From NCBI GenBank assembly GCA_014526335.1, contig JACTAT010000020.1, positions 124,001 to 188,000 on the forward strand: DNA of 64,000 nt. Reading direction: 5' to 3'. Position numbers and translations under genes: made by a program. This document shows positions 1-11,034 of the stretch, in pieces (the first letter of the stretch is position 1; each line of letters starts with the position of its first letter). Origin of the DNA: Chrysaora quinquecirrha (Eukaryota; Cnidaria; Scyphozoa; Semaeostomeae; Pelagiidae). Under the pieces are notes generated by a model. It saw only the letters and a program-made list of their open reading frames with translations, did not search any database and was not told where the DNA came from.

Positions 1-294
1 GGCACTTTGCTGAACTTCTTAATATGTGACTTGCTTTTGTTGATTGACAGCTACAGCTAAGCTCACGCTGCTTCTTTGGTCACCTGCCTGCTCCAAGCTT
101 CGCTCACTTCTCTCATCACTAAATTCCTTCTATTTGATTTCGATTTTCTCCAACCTTCAAAAATTGAACCTGTAATATCGGTAGAGTCACCAATTTCTTA
201 TATATTTCTTCTTCTTCGTCGATTTCTCCCAGTATTCCAGCAAATTTTCTAGACCTTTAAGATTTCGTTTCACATAGGTACTTTGACCATTTCT

Positions 295-365
295 AACTCC
301 ATGAAAATCATTTATAACTCCATGAAAATCATTTATAACTCCATGAGAATCATTTATAACTCCAT
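295..365. repeat. 21-bp tandem repeat, about 3.4 copies
   Basis: The unit AACTCCATGAAAATCATTTA plus T occurs three times head to tail, with one A-to-G change in the third copy, followed by a partial fourth. It makes open frames on both strands look repetitive. There is no sign that it is coding. Confidence 0.9.
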
Positions 366-661
366 TCCTTTCCACGATCTCTTCCATGGCCACGGTCTAG
401 CGCATTTATTCAAAATAGATCATAGATCTGGTTCTGTTCGACCACTTTTTATAGACTTGATTCACATTCGCAGAAATCACAAAACAAATGAGACTAGGCC
501 ACCTTCCAGAGGAAGGTAAATTGCAAGATAACACTTTTACACTTTTTAACTTCAAACATTCTCTCATAGATTTGGACATTCTTTAATTCAGTTCATAAAG
601 ACCAGATTCTTAAGCGATTTAACTCCATTTTGTCTACGTTCAACATTCAACCGTTCGATTA

Positions 662-717
662 TGAGTCGTAGTTTGAGCGTCCAGTTGATTCATTTCAATA
701 GCGATAACTACGACTCA
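662..717. repeat. 12-bp perfect inverted repeat (hairpin)
   Basis: TGAGTCGTAGTT at 662-673 pairs perfectly with AACTACGACTCA at 706-717 across a 32-base loop. It may be a relic of a small inverted-repeat element. No function is evident. Confidence 0.6.
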
Positions 718-1401
718 GGTAATAAGTTTACTCGACTGCCATGATTTTGGTCAGTTGAATTCAATGATATAAATTCTGTAGCCACGCAGAGACTTCCTCT
801 CATTTTAATTCTTCACAGAATGAGTATCAAAGGAACGAAGAGATGAAAAAACTCATAAAACAACGTGTCCTTGGCCCATATAAACCTTATCGAATCTTAG
901 CAATAGCATAGCGAACGACCATAAGATCCACAGAATGAAAAAAACAAGTAGGAATTAAAGCAAAACATGCTCACAGCATCAGTATTAACTACAATAGCAA
1001 TGAGTCAATAATTTCAATCAATAAAATAATACGAGTAATTTATTTGCAAGATGGCATGTATCTAGGAGCACACTGGGGTCTAATAATGCGTTGCTGCTAG
1101 AAGTTCCTCGGTGCAAATGTAAGACCTTGGGTACTCGTTTTTGCAGATGTGCAGGACCCATTTTATAGAATGATTTACCATTAGAGGCTAGGGGGACAAA
1201 GAGCATAAAAAGTTTCAAAACACAGCTTGAACTAATCCTACAGGATGGGGTGTTTTCCACCCCTCAAGCTTTTCTTGTAACTGTTCTGTTGTATGAAGGC
1301 TATTTGAGATAAAAAGGCTGACATGTTAATGTTTGAGATGATTAAAATTTTAGCCTATATGTATTAGCTACTAATGTGATAACACACACTAGCGATTCGA
1401 T

Positions 1402-3390
1402 GTGTACTACTGTGGTGGAAACGCATTCCAAACGATTCGCCCTGAAGATTTGAGCAAAACTATGAATAAGTTTAAAACATCTCAAAGTTCCGGGATGGAC
1501 GGTGTTTCAACCCTATTTCTCAAAATTGGAATGCCTGTTCTTGCACCCTCATTGTGTAATATATTCAACTTGTCAAATTCTGAAGGTCGATTCCCAGGAA
1601 ACTGGAAAATTGCAAGGGTCTCTCCCATTTACAAAGATGGCTCCACCGAAGATAGATCTATAGACCCATTTCTGTGCTTCCTGTTGTGTCAAGATTATCT
1701 GAAACAAAAAAAGTTTTTGATCAGATATACACTTACTTTACTGAGAACTATATGTTCTACTCAGACCAGTCGGGCTGCAGGCTATTCCACTCCATATTGT
1801 CATGCTTACTAAAGTGTACCAATGACTGGTACTTGAATTTTGACAAAGGGCACTTTTCTGGTTTCACTTTCATCGACTTAAAGAAGGCCTTTGATACAGT
1901 TGATCACGATATTCTGATAGCTAAGCTGCGCTTTTATGGAGTTGAGGGTGCGGAGCTTAACTGGTTTACATCATACCTAAGTAACAGGAAGCAGTGTTGT
2001 AAGGTAAATGGCAGCGTCTCTGATAGACAAGACATAAAATGTGGAGTGCCTCAGGGCTCCTGCTTTGGTCCACTTCTGTTTTTGATCTATATCAATGACT
2101 TGCTGTTTGCCTTACAAAGAACAAAGGTCACAATGTATGCTGATAACACAAGTATTTCCTATTCCTCAAAGTCTATCAGACCTGAGTAATGCTATTAACT
2201 CAGATCTTCGGAATCTTAGTTCGTGGCTTCAGGGTAATAAGTCATATCTCTTAATGTTGCAAAAACACAGAGTATGATCCTTGGTTCTGTACCTAACCTC
2301 AGGGAACTAGTTAGTAATGATCCAAACAATTTTCCTCTTTTTCAAATTAATGACGAAAAGATTGAGTCGAAAGATTATATAAAATATCTTGGGGTACAAA
2401 TTGATACGCCGTTGAATTGGAAAGATCAAATCAATGTTGCCATCGGTAAGATTTCACGAGGAATAGGAATGCTTAAATATTCTTAGAACTATCTCTCCCT
2501 GCAAACCATCCAAAAGATGTACTTCAGCATAGTTGATCCACATTTTAGATATTGCTGTTCTGTCTGGGGTTGTGCTGGTGATACAATTCTAAGGAAATTT
2601 CAAATGCTACAGAATCGTGCAGCTCGGGTTGTCACAAACAGTCCCTTCGACCAAACATCGCTGCCATTGATTACAAAACTCGGGCGGTTAACAGTCAAAG
2701 AAATGATTGACTTTGAGCCGGCTTGCAGGGTATATAAATCCTTGCATGGGCTTGCGCCTCTGTCGTTAATTGTTTATGAATTTTTTTAGATTAATAGTTC
2801 CCAGGCCTCTATGGACCAACGCATGCGTAGAGACTTTATGAAAAACGTGTTCTCATGTTTTTTTTACGAAACTTAGCTAATCTTGATCTGTTCGTTTTCT
2901 AGCGAGTTTTGATATTTTCGTTGTGTTTACAAATAGAAGTCTAGTTTCATTTTGTTGAGAAGTCTGTGAGTTTTTTGTGTTGTCGAAGCATTCACGACAC
3001 CTCCCTATATGAAGTCTTACGTAATACCAGCACTGACCTCAGGATTCCATTATACAAAACCTTAAATGGGCAGCAGAGCTTCTCGTATCGAGGAGTTACT
3101 GTTTGGAACCATTTAAGCCTTGAAACCAAAACGGCTCCTTCGCTAGCTACTTCCAAAAATAGATTAAGAGCATATTTGAAAGATCAAAGAAGTTGACTAG
3201 CCAAATCAACGCGGATACTATTGACTTCAATGTCTACTTTCCTTTTATATATCTTTTTTTGTTCTTTTTATATACTGATGTTAAGTTGTTTTAAGATTAT
3301 TACTATTAGATAGATAGGTTTTTAAGCAGGGCACATTGTAAAACAGTTTAACGTCAACTGAATGTATTTACCATTGTAGAAATAAATTAA
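1402..3390 (+). mobile_element. Decayed non-LTR retrotransposon (LINE, Jockey/CR1-like), 5'-truncated
   Basis: Translations in shifting frames give a reverse transcriptase in the right order. KFKTSQSSGMDG and the region before the RT are at 1460-1650, FIDLKKAFDTVDHDIL at about 1870-1920, CGVPQGSCFGPLLFLIYIND at 2040-2100 and the catalytic box YADN at about 2137. The normal box is YADD, so one catalytic Asp is lost. C-terminal LINE sequence (LQNRAARVVTNSP, then WNHL) follows to 3195. There is no endonuclease domain upstream, so the copy is 5'-truncated. At least four frame breaks and an extra stretch of about 170 bp near 2786-2965 show that it is dead. It is a relative of the minus-strand copy at 27.8-30.2 kb but clearly diverged from it. 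Confidence 0.9.
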
Positions 3391-3933
3391 AATGATTTCT
3401 TCTTTTCTTCTGTTTCTTTTTTTATTTGTTTTGATTGTAATTAGCCTTTTGCCGATTGTATCTTTAGGTTGTTACTTAACTTGACGATAAATTTTTTGTA
3501 TCAACATAATTTGATTGATTTAGTAAAGTATACTTTGCTGATGAATGGTGGAATTTGGATAATCCGAAACAAGTCTTTATTGAAAGTCGTTGTTCTTATT
3601 TTTTATTCTGCATTTTTTGACAAAAGCTCTATTTGTTGGAAGATTGGTTAATTCCTAGGTCATGGGACAAGGTTGTATTTATTAAGAGAGAGTATACACA
3701 TTGTAAGGAAAATGCAGACTTCGAACGAATTTAAAAATGAAGAAGACGATAAAAAACTTTGCACAAGCTCGCATAGTATCAATTTGCCATTACTTACTCG
3801 ACATATAAATTATTGAGAGCGACGTAATCGTAAATTGAATACTCGAGTGAAGTGAACAAATTAATTAATTTCTAGCACAGGTTGTTTGGGTGTGTGTTTC
3901 ATGATGCAGGCAAAATATTTTCCTCTCCCGATA
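3391..3933. other. No feature recognised
   Basis: AT-rich sequence just after the LINE 3' end. No exon, repeat or RNA signature could be recognised. Confidence 0.5.
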
Positions 3934-4395
3934 GTCACACGAGGACTGGTAGCATGCCGAATAAGTGGGACCTCGGACCATCTGGTGGGAACACGGGACC
4001 AAGGATCATCAGATGCAACCATAGGACCTGGGGCAAATCAGGTGGGACAATCGGATCTGGGACTAATGGGTGAAACCATGGAACCTTGGAACATTAGGTG
4101 GGATCTTGAGACTTGGGACCATCAAGTGGGGTCATGGGACCAAACACGCGTGTGTTGTGCCATGAAACCATAGCAAAAGGTAAAACCAATGCGAAGCATG
4201 TGATTAACCTTTTGGTCTTTCTCGCAAAATCTATGGTAATCACTTTTCCTCTTCATTGGATTAGCTATTTCAAGGTCTCACCCCCTCTCACCTAACTAGC
4301 GTCCTATTAATTTGTCATTTTTTCGAATCTTGTTGTGAAATAAATGTATCCTAGTGGTCGCCATTCATGACAAATAAATGCAAATATGTTTGGTG

Positions 4396-4421
4396 CTGAA
4401 GAAGGCTCAACATAGCCGAAA
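4396..4421 (+). ncRNA. Hammerhead-ribozyme-like core (degenerate)
   Basis: The string CTGAAGA is followed by a 4-bp stem GGCT/AGCC closed by CAACAT and then GAAAC. A canonical hammerhead has CUGAUGA, stem II, then GAAA, so one core base differs and cleavage activity is doubtful. Such cores occur in retrotransposons including Penelope-like elements. Stems I and III were not resolved. Confidence 0.35.
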
Positions 4422-4496
4422 CACAAAATGCAAAACGGGATGAGAGCCTTGGGCTATATGAATTGAAGGGTTACTCGGCGATTTCATTGAGCTCTA

Positions 4497-4551
4497 TAGC
4501 TCATTGGAAACGTCGTAAGCTCTCTGGTCATGCAGTCCAGCTTCGAATCCC
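4497..4551 (+). repeat. tRNA-like Pol III promoter (possible SINE head)
   Basis: TAGCTCATTGG at 4497-4507 fits an A box and GCTTCGAATCC at 4540-4550 fits a B box, with a normal 32-base spacing. No complete cloverleaf was found, so a tRNA-derived SINE head is more likely than a tRNA gene. Confidence 0.4.
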
Positions 4552-5040
4552 ATCTATTGTGGTATGCCACTCACTCGTGGAAAAATCTAGCGTCTTATAA
4601 AATGTTCTAATACATATACCGTACGCATCACCAGGGCAACTACAACTGCATGAAATCAAGACAAACAAAGGGGAGCTGTGGAGCCAAGTTTCATATTTGG
4701 CTGCTGTTAATTTAACGAAAAGAACGATTTAATCAATTTAACTTTTCTTAATCCTACACAAGTGGTTCTAAACTTGATCTGCAGTAAGTTGCATTGCATT
4801 ATGGAAAATATAAATTAAGAAGTAAAAAAATGTAGTTGAAATGTAAAAAAATGTATTTGTATTTGAAATACATACTCACAGGCTGAATTTCAAATAAACT
4901 GATGGTTGTAGGTCTTATTATCGCACCAAATGTTTTAAGTGGTCCCCTGGTTCCGCCTGAAGGTCCCGAGTTTCATGGTCCCACCTGATGTTCCCAGGTC
5001 CCACTTTTCCATATGCCACGACAGACCTGCTTCTGTGACA

Positions 5041-5909
5041 GTTTTGTCGAATTGCGCGCGCACGAACAAAATCAGTGTTGTTGCCATTGGAACTGGAATA
5101 TTGAAATGTATTTTTAATAGCGGCGCCCTTTGTTTGAAAATAAGTTCGAAACTAATTGCCAATTTTCAGTTCTCTGCTGTCCTGTCTTTGTTGACTAGAC
5201 TGAGCCTAATAGCTCGAGCTCGAAGGTTGTCTCAAATGCTAACCTAATAAAGACTGAAATTGCTATGGGAAAGGATAAAGAAGCAGAAAAATTTTGTGAG
5301 TTTGGTCTTTTTCTATTTTTTTAATGTGCCATGACATGTAGACTAATTATTTTTGTGCAGCAGTCTTTCAATAAAATTATAGTCTAGACTAACGGAAAAT
5401 TCGAAAAAACTCAATCCCAAGACAGGTTTTAGGTCATATTTTGCATTCAAGAATAGAGCATGCATCAGATAAGGATGTTCCCAATAATGTTTTGCTACTT
5501 GAAGAAAGGCAAATCTGTCCTTCTGGCTAAAACAGCAGGATTTCCTGCAAAGATGCATTAATTTCTGACTGAACGAAGAGTGGACTGATTTGTTCTTCAG
5601 CTCACCTTCCTGTGTGGTCTGGTCTTCTGGAAAGTATGAATGGGTGCATTAAACTGTTTAGGTAAGAGTTCAAAATATAATTGCTTTGATGCACCTGAAA
5701 AATAAACAGTTGCAAAAACAAAAGATAACAAAGCTTTCAGGGTTAGACAAATCATCAGGATTGCCATTGGCCTGCTTGATAATATCAAATAAAGGACATC
5801 AACAAGACTGCATTTTTGCTATTAGCTGGGCACTTCTTTCTTTGTTCCTTCTGAATAAGACAACAACTGATATTGACCAGTTTTGAAATCATCCAGCTCC
5901 CTCAATAAC
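5041..5909. other. No feature recognised
   Basis: Only short overlapping open frames in both orientations. No recognisable exon. Confidence 0.5.
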
Positions 5910-7340
5910 GGCATACCGTAAAAACCAGACCCTAGGACGTGAGACCCCTGGGACCTTTAGGACCATTCAGTACTGACATTAAAAAGGTCCGTTAACACCA
6001 GAGGGTATTCGCCTTCTAAGAACAATAGAAGAGCGCAGTAGGCTCTCAGTTCGGCTTTTCTTAGTAGTGGTACTTCCGCTATTTGGCTGCTTGCATTCTC
6101 TTAGGTCTCTCAGTCAATACTTTTTATTAATTAATCTTTTTTGTTTGAATAGCTAACTGTGGGCCCAAACAAAAAAAATTTCTTTTCAGTTTAATGCAAT
6201 TTTTAAGCATCGATAGATACCTTGAAACTAGATTCTGGGTTCTTGAGAAATTATCAAGCTGTGCAGCTGTCGTAGCCATAAACTTACATATTGCTGCATC
6301 ACGAGGCCAAACGAAGAATCACCCTACAAATTCATGTTTTGGTCTGGTTTGCATTTGAGAAAATCCTGATTTTGAAACAAAAAATCTTGAAACAGTTTTT
6401 GGAAACTTGCTTTTTTCTTTTGTGAAAAATTTCATAAATCTTGTCCATTTCTGCATTGCAGCATTGCACCTCTACTTTACGTTGACAATTCACGATACAC
6501 CCTTGCTTGGAAAGCTATCGTTTTCACTGAAATCCTTTGGAAATCCTGTTGTCTTGGTAAAAATCTCGTACATCTTTTTGAAATGTGAAATATCCCTCGA
6601 ATCAAACAAAATTAATAACTAGATGTTCTTGATTTCACAAGTAAATAAATGGAGCTTGTTGCGAAAGTTACTAGAAAGTCAATAGTACCCTCACACTCAA
6701 GTTTTCTATTGGCTTTTTTCTCACTGTGCTGTCCACCCAAACATAACAAACCGCCTAAAATCCCTTCAAATCAAGCCAATTTTCGACATGTGCTCTGGGT
6801 CTTATCATGCTGTAATAAAAAGAAGTCAACAGCAAATCTCTTCTCTCAAAACTTATTTTGTTTCGGTCGCTACATAAAATTGTTTCAGCCAAACAAGAAA
6901 TCCCAAGAAATGGCTTCGCTGCAATAAAGGCAAATAAAGGGAAATTGATATAAATTGAGACTGAAAAACCTGAAGGCAGACAGCCAAAAAGAGCGCTAAG
7001 ATAACAGACATCTATCGAAACTTAGAAAATTGCATTCACCTGAAAAGAAGTGTTTTTGTTTGGGCCATAGCTCTAAGACAGTGAGGTATTCAAACAACAA
7101 AAATTCAATAATAAAAGGTATTGACTACTGAGAGAAGGCCTTTGAACTGGAGAAGGCAGGCAGCCAAATAGCGGAAGTACCCCCACTAAGAAAAACCAGA
7201 CTGACAGCCTACTGTGATCTTCTATTGTTCTTAGAAGGCGAATACCCTCTGCTGTTAACGGTCCTTTTTGATGTCAGTACTTAATGGTCCTAAAGGTCTC
7301 AGGGGTCTCACATCCTAGGGTCTGGTTTTTACGGTATGCC
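5910..7340. mobile_element. Mutator-like non-autonomous element with ~320-bp TIRs
   Basis: The left end GGCATACCGTAAAAACCAGA is exactly the reverse complement of the right end at 7321-7340. The arms stay complementary inward for roughly 315-330 bp (left about 5910-6225, right about 7010-7340) with scattered mismatches. The flanks CTCAATAAC and CTGAATAAC form a 9-bp target-site duplication with one mismatch. Long TIRs plus a 9-bp duplication are typical of Mutator-like elements. The core has no transposase-like frame, so this is a non-autonomous copy. Confidence 0.85.
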
Positions 7341-7856
7341 CTGAATAACTCCATAAAAGCTAGGCTAATGTAAACCTACAATACAATTAAATTAACACCA
7401 ACTAGTTTGCAAAGGTTGACATGAACCAATTTGTTGTTTAAATATACATTTCCATTGAAATTTGGAGTCTTTCCAACTCTGTTACTTAATTTTGAACCTT
7501 GAAACCTCAAGCTACGAAGGTATGACCTATCTCTTTTCTCAGTCCACCCTCATTCCCAAATTTTGTGTTGCAGAACGGAAGAAGAGTGGATGAAATAGAT
7601 GATTTGAAAAAGATTGATGGTTTTCTTGTCATTTTTACCGTATATAAAATTTTAGAAAAGGGTGTTTCACCCATTTTCACCCAAAGTAAAGGGTGCATAA
7701 TATTAAGTGTGTAGCTTTAGGGCATGTCAGTTTTCAATTTTCACTGAACTTATATGCCCCATGATCATTGAAGAAGGGTTTAAATGAAAAATCAATATTT
7801 TGTAACATCTTTTTGAAAATTCAACCATACCTTTCAAAACTATGTTATACAGACAA
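7341..7856. other. No feature recognised
   Basis: Intergenic sequence with a 63-codon minus-strand frame only. Nothing was recognised. Confidence 0.5.
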
Positions 7857-8073
7857 TCTTGGACAAAATAAATTGGAATGGCCTATAGTTTTGCTATTAT
7901 CACCCCCTTCTCCTCGTTACAATGTTGTTTCGTACAAAAGTTGTCTTGCTCTACTACCAACATTGTTTTCGGGGTGAAAGGGGGAAGAATTGGAGTTATG
8001 GGAGTAGAAAATTAATGGAATAGGCCATTTTCCTTGGAGAAAATGCCTTGTTCCAAATATTTTGTCCAAGATT
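7857..8073. mobile_element. Small inverted-repeat element (MITE-like)
   Basis: CTTGGACAAAATA at the left is mirrored by TATTTTGTCCAAG at the right, and ATGGCCTAT by ATAGGCCAT further in. The arms are about 30-50 bp and imperfect. No target-site duplication was identified, so the superfamily is unknown. Confidence 0.55.
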
Positions 8074-8094
8074 CAAGGTCAACATCATCTTCAA

Positions 8095-8640
8095 AGTCAT
8101 CATTATGATCATCATCATGATCATCATCATCATCACCATCCTCATCATCATCATCATCATCCTCATCATCATCAAGATAATCATCATCGTCATCATCGTT
8201 GTCTCCTTCTTTGTTATTTCGTCATCATTATCATCATCTTCATCGTTATCATCATCATTATATATGTCCTATGTCCATTGCTACAGTGTTGCTATTCTAG
8301 TGAAGTAATTATTTGCGAAGGTCGAGCACATTATGCAGGGAGTCGATGTCACTGACATTGTGACATAGGTATAGACAGACCTACCTACCTAGTTATCTAC
8401 CTAAGACGTTCTTTCCTGCCAAAAGATGTAATAATAGATAAGCCACAAATGATGCAGATGATGGGCCTCATTAACAAAACGCAACTGTCTGGCATTAAAT
8501 ACCAATTAGAAGCAGCTGTTCCCCAGGTGCACCGGTCTATGGCTCTTGTTTCTTGAATTGGTGGTCCAGAGTTTGATCCCTGGTTGAAGGATTTTGATCC
8601 CAGGTTGACACAACTCTGACTATTTGTTTAATGATGATTT
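8095..8640 (+). mobile_element. Microsatellite-bearing repeat family, copy 1
   Basis: In order: an ATC-rich array (8095-8265); a junction related to the copy at 45.5 kb (TTTGCGAAGG, then GAGCACATTATG); a short ACCT-type microsatellite (about 8378-8400); the conserved block CCTAAGACG...GCCAAAA (8398-8432); and a decayed tRNA-like block with GAGTTTGATCCCTGG (about 8530-8600). It is strongly diverged from the 43-48 kb copies but collinear with them. Confidence 0.7.
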
Positions 8641-9359
8641 GTTTTTAATTTGATTTTTGAATATAATAGCCTTATTAGTCATTTTTCAAATATATTTGCA
8701 TTGATATGTTTTTAATAGCCTCACAGTACACTTTTTAATAACTGGCGGAGCAGAATGATGACAGAATTGTGAACGAGGTTTCTTAAGGGGACTGCTAAAT
8801 CATGCAATCACGTGCAATTTTTGGACGAATCACGCAATCAAGCACGATAAAACTTCATTTTCACGTGCACGTAACGTCAGGAATTTCTCCCTGATATTTT
8901 GACAATAGCTATATTCAAGGCTGCTTAACTCATGCGTCTAAAGGACTGGCTTTTAAAATTCCAGGACAAGTTTGTGAAGGGGAAAACAGAAAATCAATAT
9001 TTGATACATTTGATAAATGTATTACATGCACGAATAAAAGAAACATTATTAGTCGACGAGGGGTTGACATTGCTCATTGGGTAAAAAAGCAGAATAACTG
9101 TATTTCAACATTTATGAATTACGAAGTCCCAAGCCGTACGTACTTTTATATCTCACGCGAAACGCTGGATCTTAGATTCAAGCGGTGACGCGCAAAAATT
9201 TCTTGTCAAAAATTTCGCGCAAAAACGCATCACGCAAAACCGCTTGGACTCTGTGAAATAGGATTAAATTCCTATTACATATTTTTTGTATTACATACGT
9301 AATTACCTATTAAATTTCAATGTTCCAATTCCCCATTTTTATTACGTACTTTTTTCCAT
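8641..9359. other. No feature recognised
   Basis: AT-rich spacer between two copies of the same repeat family. No exon or structured repeat was recognised. Confidence 0.5.
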
Positions 9360-10008
9360 TTTCGAACATAGCCACGCTATCGCAATGTCCGAAGGATGAT
9401 TATCACCATCATAATCGTCATCATCATCATCGAAATCATTAGCATTATCATAATTGTTATCGTTATCGTTATCGTTATCATCATCATCTTCGTCATCACC
9501 ATCATTGTCATCATCATCATCATCATCATCATCAATATGATCATCATTGGTTACTCTGATTTCTCTCGGGATTTCCCCACTAAATATCTTATTATGCAAT
9601 AAGAAAATCGAGAATATTTTGAAAACTTCCCAAGCTTTGAAACGTATCCAGAACGCAACAGAAGACTCAACTCTGCACGATAGTATCTTATTATGCAAAT
9701 AAGAACTTTCAGAATTTTCTGATTGGATGAAAAAATCTAATTATCTACAGTAAATAAGAACTTCGACAACTTCTGCCAAATACTTAGCACAATGAATGAT
9801 CTAATTTTTTGCAAATTCCTATATGGTTTTAATGATGACCAATTACGGGGACTTCAAAGTTTACTTCCTCGTATTTGTGGTTTATCTATTGTTACATTTT
9901 GGCAGAAAAAGCGTCTGTGTGTCTATGGATGGATACATACCTACATGCATACATGTGTTCCACAACCACCCTCTCATTATTTCCTTCGGACATAAAAACG
10001 GACTTCTC
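9360..10008 (-). mobile_element. Microsatellite-bearing repeat family, copy 2 (inverted)
   Basis: Reading the minus strand, the head lies near 10005 (reverse complement of CCTTCGGACATAAAAAC). A decayed microsatellite, the GCCAAAATGTAACAATAG-type block (about 9880-9910) and an ATC-type array (9396-9545) follow, and the tail ends with a GCGATAGCGTGGCTATG-like string. ATGTCCGAAGGA at 9387 and TCCTTCGGACAT near 9990 form short inverted ends with the same variant base. It lacks the tRNA-like module. Confidence 0.65.
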
Positions 10009-10369
10009 AGTAGACCCCCAGTGTTCATTGTCGATTTCCTCAATAACACCTTCATTTTCGTGCAGATGGTAAAAAGCTGTCGCAGTAAAATTTTTGCCAA
10101 CTTGAGTGTGATTCACATTTATTTATAATCATTTTATGTAAGAACGATGAGCAATTGTGTGATCAGTTGACGCCAGTGGATACGTAACGTAACGTACAGA
10201 TATTGCCGCAGAATGAGACGGTGAGCATGAAAGCGCTGTTGCCACTTACTCTTACTATAATTGACGAAGCAAGAATACCAAGCGTGGCAAACATTCTTAA
10301 AACACCACGATCAAAGAATCCGGGTCCAGCGATGCCGGGCGGAATTAAAGGGAATGATAATTATAGCAG

Positions 10370-10525
10370 TCATCATCGTCCTTCCTCACCACTCAGATTC
10401 ATCATATTATTTTTGTCTTCCTCTTTATCCTAATGGCACTGCTACTCACCGCACTGCTTTCATTTGTCAAATCAATGTTTCATCGTTACAAATTCTCCTT
10501 CGCACATCGCGGCAGCATTGATATG
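10370..10525 (+). mobile_element. Microsatellite-bearing repeat family, tail fragment
   Basis: The string TTCATCGTTACAAATTCTCC, followed by TTCGCACATCGCGGCAGCAT, matches the tail seen at 45.4-45.5 kb and 47.2 kb. A degenerate ATC-rich stretch lies before it. It is only a partial copy. Confidence 0.6.
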
Positions 10526-10645
10526 TTTTATTCTGCTTGAATGCGTGACAAATTGTTAGGGTTTGTTTGCAGACAAAACCTATTGCAGCGGCTGTTTTTT
10601 CCCTACAGCTGTTGCTGTCATGGCAACAAGAGCAGCGTGCGTCGG

Positions 10646-11034
10646 AATACACGTTTTTTTATAAGAAACCGGTTTATAAGAAACCTAGAACTAGACATCC
10701 CAAAAGTTAAGAAAATTTTAGAACTAGGAGGAAGGAGTTAAGAAACTTAAGACATTTTTGCGTCAGTTTTCCAACATACTGATTTCACATTTGTGGACGT
10801 AGTAATCAATTCCCAAGCATTTCCGTGCGATTTCTCGCACCAGCATGGCCAACTCTTTGTAATACAATAATATTAATAATTTGCTTGCTATAATCGGTTT
10901 TTTTTTATCGTTTTTACTGCCATTAAATTAAGAAAGTGTTAAGAAACTTTTAGAACTAAAATTAGGCCAAATATTAAGAAACTTTTAGAACTAGGCCCCG
11001 AGCCAGGTTTCTTATAAAACAAAAACGTGTATTG
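10646..11034. mobile_element. MITE family M1, copy 1 (TIR AATACACGTTTTT)
   Basis: AATACACGTTTTT at the left end is inverted at the right end (AAAAACGTGTATT), followed inward by TATAAGAAACC on each side. The 389-bp interior has no coding potential and repeats phrases such as AAGAAACTTTTAGAACTA. A second copy in the same orientation lies at 37514-37917, which defines the unit. Confidence 0.8.

Larger units (their letters stand above)
1..1401. other. No gene recognised; AT-rich flank with short repeats
   Basis: No exon or protein family could be recognised here. The stretch holds a short tandem repeat and one hairpin, listed separately. An 80-codon open frame on the minus strand (1018-1260) sits in the last part and has no recognisable similarity. 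Confidence 0.5.
3934..5040. mobile_element. Fold-back-like element with minisatellite in its inverted arms
   Basis: The left arm (about 3934-4140) and the reverse complement of the right arm (about 4925-5040) share the same order of motifs: GTCACA, GGCAT/GCATGCC, AAGTGGGACCT, then repeats of GGTGGGACCA spaced about 20-25 bases apart. The left minisatellite runs longer (about 3958-4140) than the right (about 4930-5005). The outer arm similarity is only moderate, so the exact ends and any target-site duplication are unresolved. The middle holds a hammerhead-like core and a tRNA-like promoter, listed separately, so this may be a composite of several insertions. Confidence 0.55.

Noticed and set aside
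1018..1260. Minus-strand frame considered as a LINE tail
   Set aside because: Some words look LINE-like in mixed frames, but no consistent alignment could be made.
8048..8355. His-rich and Ile-rich frames
   Set aside because: Produced by the ATC array of the repeat family.
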